Assembly: GCA_029267795.1 (NCBI GenBank)
Contig: JAJUHR010000048.1
Coordinates: forward strand, 1 to 9,445
Direction: 5' to 3'
DNA: 9,445 nucleotides
DNA from: Planctomycetota bacterium
Lineage (GTDB): Bacteria; Planctomycetota; Phycisphaerae; Phycisphaerales; Phycisphaeraceae
The translations under genes were made by a program, and so were the position numbers. The notes beneath the pieces were generated by a model that worked only from the letters and a program-made list of their open reading frames with translations, was not told where the DNA came from and searched no databases. Positions 1 to 6,141 of this stretch are shown here, one piece after another. Numbering within the stretch: position 1 is the first letter of the stretch; each line of letters begins with the position of its first letter.

Positions 1-128
1 AACAACTGAAGGCTTCGGTAGCAAACAATCACAATGCCCGCCACCAGCGAGACCAAAGCGACAAACGCCAGAACGGTGTAAATGTTGTTGGGCGCCGGTG
101 CCGAACCTTGCCCTGCTCGTTCGCGCAT
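1..128 (-). CDS. small single-pass membrane protein, 5' part only
   Basis: The reading frame starts at an ATG at 128 on the minus strand and is still open at the left edge, giving 42 visible residues. The ATG has a good ribosome binding site: AGGAAGG about eight bases upstream. The visible protein has a short polar N-terminus (MRERAGQGSAPAPNN) and then one hydrophobic segment at about residues 16-37 (IYTVLAFVALVSLVAGIVIV), followed by CYRSLQL. It looks like an N-in single-pass membrane protein. I do not recognise a family. It lies 136 bases downstream of the coiled-coil membrane protein gene on the same strand, so the two may be cotranscribed and may act together at the inner membrane; that is inference. 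Its total length and any C-terminal domain are not visible. Confidence 0.7.
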   Translation of the reverse strand, partial: MRERAGQGSAPAPNNIYTVLAFVALVSLVAGIVIVCYRSLQL

Positions 129-264
129 CGCCTGTGCCTTCCTGGGGTTTCGCAATCGCAATCCCGCGTGGGCGCCTGGAAAAAGCCCTTTACCCTTTCC
201 GGTGCCACATAGGGATCAAAACCGATTACCGCTAGCCAAACCCTGCCCCCCCTCCGTCAAGATC

Positions 265-1143
265 CTACATACCACCCGTCAGTACGCCGTCTCCGACTTG
301 GACGTTGCCTTGCTGAACCTTCAGCCGGCCGGCAGCGGCTTTCTGATCCACGGTGCTGATGATCAGCGTCCCCAGAAACTGGTTGCCCCGGTGGACCAGG
401 AACTTCATGTTGGGCGCCACCCCGTCGTTACTGCCCACGTCGATCTGAACAAACGTGTCGCCCTCGAAGGACTTGATCCCCGTAACGCGGCCCTTGATCA
501 GCGTCTGCGGCTCGTAGGGCCTGGGCTGCGCGTCCTCCTCGGCGAGGGTCTTGGCAAACTGCTCGGGCGGAAGCGTAGCCAACTGCTGCTTGAGTTGCTG
601 GTTCTGACCCTGCAAGTCGGTCGACTGTTCATTGGCCCGGCGCAGCCGCCGCTGCAACGCCTCCAGTTGGCTCTCCAACTCGTTGTTGCGGTTGGCCAAC
701 TGCACCATCTCGCTCTGCTGATCAAGCGTCTGCTGGCGGCGCTGCTGCACCTCGGACTGCAACTGGTTCAAAAGCTGGCCCTGCTGCTGGTTCGCCGCGG
801 TCAGGCGGCCCAGATCGGCCTCGAACTTGACGTTCTTGCTCAGCTCGCGTTGGGCCTGGCCCTCCGCCAACGCCAGCTGCTCCATCAGCTGATTGACCTG
901 GGCCACCAGGCTCGTGTTGCGGGCCTCCAGCGTCGCGATCTGCTGGCTGAAGCTGTCTTGCGCGGCGCTGACCTCCGCCTGAGCCCCACGGGCTTTCGCC
1001 TGCGCCACGTCGCGCTCCGTCACTACCCGCCCAAGTTGATCCTTATAATCCTGCGTCGTCGCCACGAAAGGCACGATCAGGGCCACAAGAACCACCGACA
1101 ACAACGACACCAGCACGACGAAGACTTTGGTTAAGACGCTCAA
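265..1143 (-). CDS. membrane-anchored coiled-coil protein with MreC-like C-terminal domain
   Basis: This 292-residue protein begins at a TTG codon. A GAGAGGA site lies seven bases upstream, and starting here keeps the hydrophobic segment complete. Residues 5-29 form a single transmembrane segment. Residues about 35-190 are rich in Q, E, L, A and R with heptad-like spacing and should form a long coiled coil. Residues about 212-290 look like a small beta domain: a hydrophobic strand, then IDVGSNDGVAPNMKFLV, then FLGTLIISTVDQKAAAGRL. The pattern 'GS.DGV..GM.F.V.R....LGT..I..V....A.G' recalls the beta domain of MreC and similar barrel domains, and TM plus coiled coil plus beta domain is the MreC order. 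The match is by eye only, and no mreB or mreD is nearby, so I do not name it mreC. It lies downstream of the HEAT-repeat gene and upstream of a small membrane protein gene. Coding confidence is high; function is open. Confidence 0.88.
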   Translation of the reverse strand: MSVLTKVFVVLVSLLSVVLVALIVPFVATTQDYKDQLGRVVTERDVAQAKARGAQAEVSAAQDSFSQQIATLEARNTSLVAQVNQLMEQLALAEGQAQRELSKNVKFEADLGRLTAANQQQGQLLNQLQSEVQQRRQQTLDQQSEMVQLANRNNELESQLEALQRRLRRANEQSTDLQGQNQQLKQQLATLPPEQFAKTLAEEDAQPRPYEPQTLIKGRVTGIKSFEGDTFVQIDVGSNDGVAPNMKFLVHRGNQFLGTLIISTVDQKAAAGRLKVQQGNVQVGDGVLTGGM

Positions 1144-1150
1144 AACAGAG

Positions 1151-1157
1151 TCCTCTC
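1151..1157 (-). promoter_or_regulatory. ribosome binding site supporting a TTG start
   Basis: The minus strand reads GAGAGGA, separated by seven bases from the TTG at 1143. No in-frame ATG lies close by that would keep the transmembrane segment whole. This site is the main reason for choosing the TTG start of the coiled-coil protein. Confidence 0.6.
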
Positions 1158-1256
1158 GATTAGGTGGGTGGGATGGATCCTCGGCTTATTGTTGATTGAG
1201 CGACCTGGGAGTCCGTTCCGCAAACCGCACCCAGCCTGCCACACCACACGGATCCA

Positions 1257-1285
1257 TCTGTATCTCAGCCGCAACCGCCTGTCAA
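1257..1285 (-). promoter_or_regulatory. candidate sigma-70-type promoter for the coiled-coil protein gene
   Basis: On the minus strand a perfect TTGACA (1280-1285) is followed after 17 bases by TACAGA (1257-1262), a partial match to TATAAT. A transcript would start near 1250 and have a leader of about 107 bases before the TTG start at 1143. The site lies in the 270-base gap after the HEAT-repeat gene, so it could separate the last two genes from the rest of the block. The -10 box is weak, so this is only a candidate. Confidence 0.35.
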
Positions 1286-1413
1286 TGCCGCCCTAAGATA
1301 ATCCACGACGCAGCCCCCGTGAAGCCCAACCGCGGCGTCGACATCGCCTACCTATTAACACATCGGCCAAGCATGTCCGGTAACCTGAGTCGAGATGGAT
1401 GACTGCCCTCCCC

Positions 1414-2538
1414 TCATCGAACCTCCCCTGTTGGCAATATCGCCTTTTCAGGCCAGTTACCTTGCTGGGCCCCTCCCCGCCGGATGACCGATGCCGCGGC
1501 GGATAACCGCGCCTGTTCGTCTACGTCGTCCAACATCCGAACCAGCGCCTCTTCCGCGCGGCTGTCGGTGAAATATTGCAGGGTCCAGGCGGCCTGGGCA
1601 CGAACGGTCGGTATCGACGACCCGCAGGCCTCCAGCACCACCGCCAGGCCTTCCTCACGGCCGACCTGTGCCAGGGCTCCCGCCGCCGCTAATTGAAGCT
1701 CAATCGGTGGCTCCGTCAAGAGCTGTGCGTACGCTTTCTCCATCCGCCGGTCTTGCAGCTCCCCCAGGATCGAAACCGCCAGGACTCGAACCTCGTCAAA
1801 CTGGGAATACGCACCTGACCGCACCGCGTTCAAAGCCGACTCGTCCCCCAGCTTGACCACCGCTTCAGCCACTTGGATCCGCACGATCGCCTCCTGGGCA
1901 GCGCTGGCCCGCGGCAGCGGCACCCGCGCCAGCTCCTTGAGCATCGGCACCGCAGTGGGCTCCCCCATCTCCCCCAAGAGCATCGCCGCGTTGCCCCGCA
2001 CCGTCGGGTCGGTGCTGGTCAACATCTGCGCCAGGGGGCTAAGGTCCACCGATACGTCGCACCGTCGCATCGCATACAACACCGCGGCTCGGACGGATTC
2101 GCTGGGGTCTTCCAGCAGCCGCTGGGCGGAGGGGATCAACGCCGCCAATCTCAACTTCCCGATAGTCGCTGCCGCGGCGAACCGGACCGCGGGATGAGGG
2201 TCGTCCAACCCCAATTGCACCAATGAGGCGACGCGGTGCGGCAACCCCTGCATCGCTTCGATGGCGTTGGCGCGCAGAAACGCGTTCGAGCTTTTGGATG
2301 AGGCCAGGATTTGCTGGATCGCGCGGCTCTGCGCCCCGGCCAGCCGCTCCGCACGCTCATCCGCAGAGGGTCGCTCGGCAGCATCAGCCCTGCCCGCCCC
2401 GGCCCCATAAGCCCCCGCGACCACCGCCAACACCAACCAAGCCCCCCAAACCCAGGCACCCCACCCCCGATGCGCGCCCGGGCTCACCTCAAAGGCTCGA
2501 ATTCGTAAGGTTCCCTCCACCGCAGCCTCGCTACGCAT
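1414..2538 (-). CDS. exported HEAT-repeat protein
   Basis: I place the start at the ATG at 2538 (374 residues) because GGAGG lies six bases upstream. A longer form from a TTG at 2583 directly abuts the lnt stop and has no such support. Residues about 26-53 are a long hydrophobic stretch (from GWGAWVWGAWLVL) ending in GRADA-AE, which fits a signal peptide with a long N-region, or else a membrane anchor. Residues about 83-355 are tandem HEAT or PBS-lyase-type helical repeats of about 30-37 residues. Each carries the D-x-x-x-x-V-R-x-x-A-A-x-x-L-G pattern, for example DPHPAVRFAAAATIGKL, DPTVRGNAAMLLGEMG and IPTVRAQAAWTLQYF. No catalytic motif is seen. Such repeats usually bind proteins, so a periplasmic scaffold or adaptor role is likely. 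It lies 45 bases downstream of lnt and is probably cotranscribed with it. The partner is unknown. Confidence 0.88.
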   Translation of the reverse strand: MRSEAAVEGTLRIRAFEVSPGAHRGWGAWVWGAWLVLAVVAGAYGAGAGRADAAERPSADERAERLAGAQSRAIQQILASSKSSNAFLRANAIEAMQGLPHRVASLVQLGLDDPHPAVRFAAAATIGKLRLAALIPSAQRLLEDPSESVRAAVLYAMRRCDVSVDLSPLAQMLTSTDPTVRGNAAMLLGEMGEPTAVPMLKELARVPLPRASAAQEAIVRIQVAEAVVKLGDESALNAVRSGAYSQFDEVRVLAVSILGELQDRRMEKAYAQLLTEPPIELQLAAAGALAQVGREEGLAVVLEACGSSIPTVRAQAAWTLQYFTDSRAEEALVRMLDDVDEQARLSAAASVIRRGGAQQGNWPEKAILPTGEVR

Positions 2539-2544
2539 CCTGGA

Positions 2545-2549
2545 CCTCC
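2545..2549 (-). promoter_or_regulatory. ribosome binding site deciding the HEAT-repeat protein start
   Basis: The minus strand reads GGAGG, then six bases, then ATG at 2538. This near-ideal site favours the 374-residue product over the 389-residue form beginning at the TTG next to the lnt stop codon. Confidence 0.65.
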
Positions 2550-2583
2550 AGACCCCAAGACGACTCGGACACCCCACAGCCAA

Positions 2584-4503
2584 TCACGAATGACCTGGCT
2601 TCTGCGCGGACGGCGCTCTATAGGCCAACCCCCACAGCATCAACACCCCCGTGACGCAGGCCATCCCGATCATCGGGGCGTGCCCCCATCGCCCAAATCG
2701 CGTGCTGCGACCATCCAGTGCCACTGTGGCGACCGCTGTGCCGGCAACGTCCTGCGACTGGCCCGCTATTGTAACCAGCGGCCCGACCCGCCCGACCGAA
2801 TCGATGAACCCGCTGATCCCGCCGTTGACGCTGCGAGCCATCGGCACGCGAGTCTCGATGCACCGCAACACCGCGATCTGCAGGTGCTGCCAAGGCTGAG
2901 CCGTCCGCGCGTACCACCCATCGTTGGTCATGTTGACCAAAAGGTCCACGCGCTTCTGGCCGTCGCGGTTGTAGACCATCTTCCGGGTCACCCGCGGCAC
3001 CGCGTCTTCAAAGCAAATCGGTGTCGCCACCCGGACGCGCACCGGCGAGTGTGGCGAATCCTGTGAAGCCAACCCCCCGACGCCGCCCGTTGCCCCGAGG
3101 CTGGTAGCGTGGGCATCGGACTGCTGGGTGTCCATGGAGACCGCGGCTCTTGAAGAGGAGAGGGCTTCCGGGGGTCTGGGGGCCGAAGGGTCTAAGGCGA
3201 TTTCGAACACCACCCGCCCGCGCCCAGCCTGCAGGCTGTAGTCAAAGTCGTATGGGCTCAGCCAATGGATAAACTGCCACTTGAGCCAGGGCCACCGATC
3301 CACCCACGGGATGTATTCGCCGAAAGGAACCCGGTGGATCTTGTCGTAGCGGCGCCGGTCCTGGGCTCCGTCGGGGGCGTACAAGTAGGTCGAGTTGTAC
3401 CGACGCATCGCGACGTCGAATCGGGTCTCCCCGTCGCTCGACGTCACCACCGTCCAATCCTCCATCGCGTAAGCGCCGACAAGCAGGTAAGTCCCCAGCG
3501 ATTGGCTCAACAATTGGATCTCGCTGTGGAAGGCGTCCCGACCCCGCAGGCCGGATCGCGTGGTGCGGTAGTGCTCGAGGGCTTCGGGATTCAAAGCCGC
3601 GGGCACCATCGTCTCGGGCCAGACGACCAGCCGGGGCTTGGGGGTCTGAGCCACGGCCTCCACGGTTAGGTCGATCATCCGCTGCCAGTCGGCCAGTTCC
3701 TGCTCGGGCGTGGGGAAGACCTTGTTGTCCTGCGGGACGTTGGTTTGGACCACGGCCACGCGCAACGACCTCCCAAGCTCAGCGCCGGTCTCGTGCAGGC
3801 GGTACACGCCATACAGACACGCCCCGCACAGCACACCCACCCACCAGAAAAACGAGAACCCAGCGCGAACCGCGGCCCACGCCACCGAAGCGACCCCCCC
3901 GCCCTGCCACCACGCGCGCAGCAGGCCGACGAGCATGCCGCTGGTCGTCGCCACCACGAAGCTCACGGCGTGCTCGCCAAACAAGTCGGCCACCTGCACC
4001 AGCAGCCCAGCCCGCTGCCCCTCCCAATAGGGGGCCTGGCTGTGACCGAGACCGAACCAGCCGAAGCCCCCTTCCACGAGCCACCCGCGCACCAGCTCCA
4101 GGCTCACCCAGGCCATGGGCACCAAGACCACCAGCGGCAAGCGGCAGGCCCGGACCAGGCACCGCACCAGGAGCAGGTACGCAGGGATGTACATCGCCAT
4201 GTAAACGGCCAGGGCAAGGTAACCCCCCACGGTGACCGGGATCAGCCAGCTGACCCGCAGGAGCCACCAAACCAACCCGATCCCATAGCCCGTCCACAGC
4301 AGCGCCCAGGGGCGGGAGGAACAAATTGCCAGCAGGGTCATCGGCGCTAGGGCCAGGTGCGCCGCCCACCACCAGCCGGGCCACGGAAATGACACCCCCC
4401 ACAACACCGCCGACATGCCCAGCAGGCTGATGTGCCACAGCAGCGAATCGATCCGCGGCTGAGGCGGTCGTCGAGCGGCTCGACTAGGAACAGCGGCAAC
4501 CAT
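2584..4503 (-). CDS. lnt: apolipoprotein N-acyltransferase Lnt
   Basis: Lnt is an inner-membrane enzyme that moves an acyl chain from a phospholipid to the N-terminal cysteine of lipoproteins, the last step of their maturation. This 639-residue protein has about seven or eight hydrophobic segments in residues 20-235 and at 608-627, around a nitrilase-type domain at about 247-600. The catalytic triad is visible: E297 in VVWPETM, K388 in RYDKIHRVPFGEYIP and C497 in PICFED. E396 and E499 match further conserved acidic residues, and NMTNDGWY (524-531) is also typical. An extra stretch rich in P, S, A, G and Q (about 437-486) precedes the catalytic cysteine; E. coli Lnt is about 510 residues and lacks it. 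The start is the ATG at 4503, because an in-frame TGA lies two codons upstream; the ribosome site is weak. Two lipobox proteins are encoded upstream in the same block. Confidence 0.95.
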   Translation of the reverse strand: MVAAVPSRAARRPPQPRIDSLLWHISLLGMSAVLWGVSFPWPGWWWAAHLALAPMTLLAICSSRPWALLWTGYGIGLVWWLLRVSWLIPVTVGGYLALAVYMAMYIPAYLLLVRCLVRACRLPLVVLVPMAWVSLELVRGWLVEGGFGWFGLGHSQAPYWEGQRAGLLVQVADLFGEHAVSFVVATTSGMLVGLLRAWWQGGGVASVAWAAVRAGFSFFWWVGVLCGACLYGVYRLHETGAELGRSLRVAVVQTNVPQDNKVFPTPEQELADWQRMIDLTVEAVAQTPKPRLVVWPETMVPAALNPEALEHYRTTRSGLRGRDAFHSEIQLLSQSLGTYLLVGAYAMEDWTVVTSSDGETRFDVAMRRYNSTYLYAPDGAQDRRRYDKIHRVPFGEYIPWVDRWPWLKWQFIHWLSPYDFDYSLQAGRGRVVFEIALDPSAPRPPEALSSSRAAVSMDTQQSDAHATSLGATGGVGGLASQDSPHSPVRVRVATPICFEDAVPRVTRKMVYNRDGQKRVDLLVNMTNDGWYARTAQPWQHLQIAVLRCIETRVPMARSVNGGISGFIDSVGRVGPLVTIAGQSQDVAGTAVATVALDGRSTRFGRWGHAPMIGMACVTGVLMLWGLAYRAPSAQKPGHS

Positions 4504-4515
4504 CCGTCACAGGAT

Positions 4516-4550
4516 ATCACCGATCCAAACAGCAAACGGAAATCGGTGAT
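4516..4550 (-). promoter_or_regulatory. inverted repeat just upstream of lnt
   Basis: A perfect 9-base inverted repeat, ATCACCGAT and ATCGGTGAT, flanks a 17-base centre. Its near arm ends 12 bases before the lnt ATG, and lnt has no strong Shine-Dalgarno sequence. It could be an operator or an RNA hairpin that affects translation. A repeat of this size can also occur by chance in a window this long, so the call is tentative. Confidence 0.3.
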
Positions 4551-4606
4551 CGCGGTACCCATGCGGCCCTGAACCGTTCGCCGCACGCTCAGTCCGGCCA
4601 ACAACG

Positions 4607-4633
4607 CCAAGGCCTCGTGCCCGCCAGCCTTGG
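4607..4633 (-). terminator. weak terminator-like hairpin after the xer gene
   Basis: On the minus strand CCAAGGC, a 13-base loop and GCCTTGG form a perfect 7-base-pair stem beginning about 30 bases after the recombinase stop. It is followed by CGTTGTTGG rather than a true U-run, so it is at best a weak or factor-assisted terminator, or a transcript-stabilising hairpin. It lies in the 160-base gap before lnt. Confidence 0.25.
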
Positions 4634-4663
4634 GCAGCGATCCCGATCGGCATAACCGAAGCC

Positions 4664-5716
4664 TCACACCGCCCTGGGGTGAGCCTCTTCATAGGAGTTT
4701 CGCAACCGCATCGATGACAGGTGCGTGTAGATCTGGGTCGTGCTCAGCGACTGGTGACCCAACAGCTCCTGAACGCTGCGGAGGTCAGCCCCGTTGTCCA
4801 GCAGGTGGGTCGCGAAGCTATGACGCAGTGTGTGGGGGCTGATCGAGGGGTCCAGGCCCGCGGCGGCAAGGTATTTGTCCAGTTTGCGGCGGACCGATCG
4901 GCTGGAGAGCCGCCCGCCGCTCTTGTTCACGAATAGTGGCACGGCGGGCGCCGCCTTCCACTGCTCGCGCAGGGCAGCGAACCGTGCGTCGCCTTCCAGC
5001 AGGGTGATGTAGTTGCGGATGGCGGTCAGCGCGTGCGACCCCAGCGGGACGATCCGTTCCTTCTTGCCCTTGCCGCGGATGCGCAGGGTCTGCTCGGTCT
5101 GATCCAGGTCGGTGTGGTTCAGCTCGACCAATTCGCTGACACGCACGCCGGTGGAATATAGCGTTTCGAGGATCGCCCGGTCGCGTGCCCCGAGCGTCTC
5201 GCGGCTGTCGGGCATCGACAGCAGCTTCTCGATCTGATCGACGCTGATCGCCTTGGGCAACCGCTTGGTCTGCTTGGGCGTGCGGATCAGGAGCATCGGG
5301 TTGGTTTCGATCGCGCCGCGGCGGTGCAACCACTTATAAAAGCTGCGGAGCGTGGCGATCTTGCGGGCCGTGGTCGCCGGGCTGTACCCGAAGTTGTCCA
5401 GGTAACCCAGGAACGAGCGGATCACCACCGGGTCCGCCCCCGCGATCTTACGGTCGGACGGCGCGGTGACCGCCGTGGCCACCCCGTCGCCCGGCTGCCC
5501 GCTGCCCGGCGGCAGGATCTGCGGCCCGATGTAAGCCAACGACGAAGATTCCGAGCCGGCCTGTGGCGATGGGGCGGGGCGGTTTTCGTCTCCGAACAGG
5601 TAGTCGGTGAACTGGCGCAGGTCGGCCCCGTAGCACCGCGCGGTGTACGGGCTGAAGTGCCGCTCGAAACGCAGATAGTTGATGAACTGCTCGACAATCG
5701 GATGTTCGGTAGACAT
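4664..5716 (-). CDS. xerC: tyrosine recombinase XerC/XerD
   Basis: Xer recombinases resolve chromosome dimers at the dif site during cell division, normally as a XerC/XerD pair. This 350-residue protein has an N-terminal SAM-like core-binding domain (residues about 5-45 and 92-145) and a catalytic domain (about 158-345). All catalytic residues are present: R192 in STGVRVSEL, K216 in RGKGKKERIVPLG, H295 and R298 in SPHTLRHSFATHLL, H321 in LLGHQSLSTTQIYTHL and the nucleophile Y330. The family is usually about 300 residues. The extra length is a low-complexity insert rich in G, P, S and A (about 44-92) within the core-binding domain. The ATG at 5716 has GGGAAGGAA seven bases upstream. XerC and XerD cannot be separated by eye, so the symbol is provisional. 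No integrase-like cargo or attachment site is nearby, which favours the housekeeping enzyme over a mobile one. Confidence 0.93.
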   Translation of the reverse strand: MSTEHPIVEQFINYLRFERHFSPYTARCYGADLRQFTDYLFGDENRPAPSPQAGSESSSLAYIGPQILPPGSGQPGDGVATAVTAPSDRKIAGADPVVIRSFLGYLDNFGYSPATTARKIATLRSFYKWLHRRGAIETNPMLLIRTPKQTKRLPKAISVDQIEKLLSMPDSRETLGARDRAILETLYSTGVRVSELVELNHTDLDQTEQTLRIRGKGKKERIVPLGSHALTAIRNYITLLEGDARFAALREQWKAAPAVPLFVNKSGGRLSSRSVRRKLDKYLAAAGLDPSISPHTLRHSFATHLLDNGADLRSVQELLGHQSLSTTQIYTHLSSMRLRNSYEEAHPRAV

Positions 5717-5740
5717 ACGCGGGTTCCTTCCCAGTGAATC

Positions 5741-5766
5741 GGCCCCGACACGCCAGTGGCGGGACC
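5741..5766 (-). other. possible intergenic hairpin before the xer gene
   Basis: Directly after the stop of the small protein gene the minus strand can pair GGTCCCG with CGGGGCC (seven pairs including one G-U) around a 12-base loop. There is no U-run, and the xer ribosome site follows shortly. It may be a processing or stabilising element of a shared transcript, or chance in GC-rich DNA. Confidence 0.2.
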
Positions 5767-6141
5767 CTAGGGTTTCTTGAGCATCTGCTTGATCTGCCGG
5801 CTCAGTTGCAAACCCATCTGGTGGCTCAACAGAGCCGCGTCGAACAGGTTCAGCGGGTTCTTGGGGTCACGGGCCATCTCCAACAACCCAGCCAGCACTT
5901 TCCTTTCCTCGCCACGACGGTAACGCAGCACGTAGTGATGCCCCTGCGTCTGCAACTCCAACCGGCAATCGGCGGCGTCGGCGGCCGCGTCCGAGCCCTC
6001 GGCCTGAGGCTGCGGCCCCGAGGGCCCATCACCGGGTCCGGGCGGCTGAGGCGATCCGGGCTCGAAAGCGGGATCGAAATCGGCCATGGAACGCTCCGCG
6101 CCGCCCCAGGCGGCCGGCGCAGGGGGGGGCCGATCCGTCAT
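5767..6141 (-). CDS. small uncharacterised protein, coupled to the upstream lipoprotein gene
   Basis: The frame encodes 124 residues from the ATG at 6141, which overlaps the stop of the upstream lipoprotein gene as ATGA, suggesting translational coupling. An internal ATG at 6087 (giving 106 residues, MADFDPAF...) has its own GGAG six bases upstream (6094-6097) and may be the true or a second start. Residues about 1-55 are a disordered tail rich in P, G, A and D. Residues about 58-124 look folded: two short strands (RLELQTQGHHYVLRYRR), then helices (EERKVLAGLLEMARD and LFDAALLSHQMGLQLSRQIKQML), ending in the basic KKP. There is no signal peptide or membrane segment, so it is probably cytoplasmic. 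I recognise no family. The neighbours are an envelope lipoprotein and a Xer recombinase, which does not settle its job. Strand bias and overlap support a real gene. Confidence 0.75.
   Translation of the reverse strand: MTDRPPPAPAAWGGAERSMADFDPAFEPGSPQPPGPGDGPSGPQPQAEGSDAAADAADCRLELQTQGHHYVLRYRRGEERKVLAGLLEMARDPKNPLNLFDAALLSHQMGLQLSRQIKQMLKKP

Noticed and set aside
82..1134. Long plus-strand frame of 350 codons opposite the coiled-coil gene
   Set aside because: Its Leu/Arg-rich product is what antisense reading of Gln/Glu/Ala-rich coiled-coil codons gives (CAG reads as CTG). The minus-strand protein has a clear membrane segment and coiled coil, and a ribosome site.
1173..1257. Inverted repeat ATGGATCC (1173-1180) and GGATCCAT (1250-1257)
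   Set aside because: Each arm contains the palindrome GGATCC, so direct and inverted copies arise together easily, and the arms are 69 bases apart. No further structure supports an operator.
4347..4667. Minus-strand 106-codon frame spanning the xer-lnt gap
   Set aside because: It overlaps the first 50 codons of lnt in a different frame and has no recognisable protein features; the gap is better seen as untranslated.
4664..5716. Mobile-element integrase with a nearby attachment site
   Set aside because: No tRNA, direct repeats, phage or transposon genes lie near it, and its neighbours are envelope genes, so a housekeeping Xer protein is more likely.
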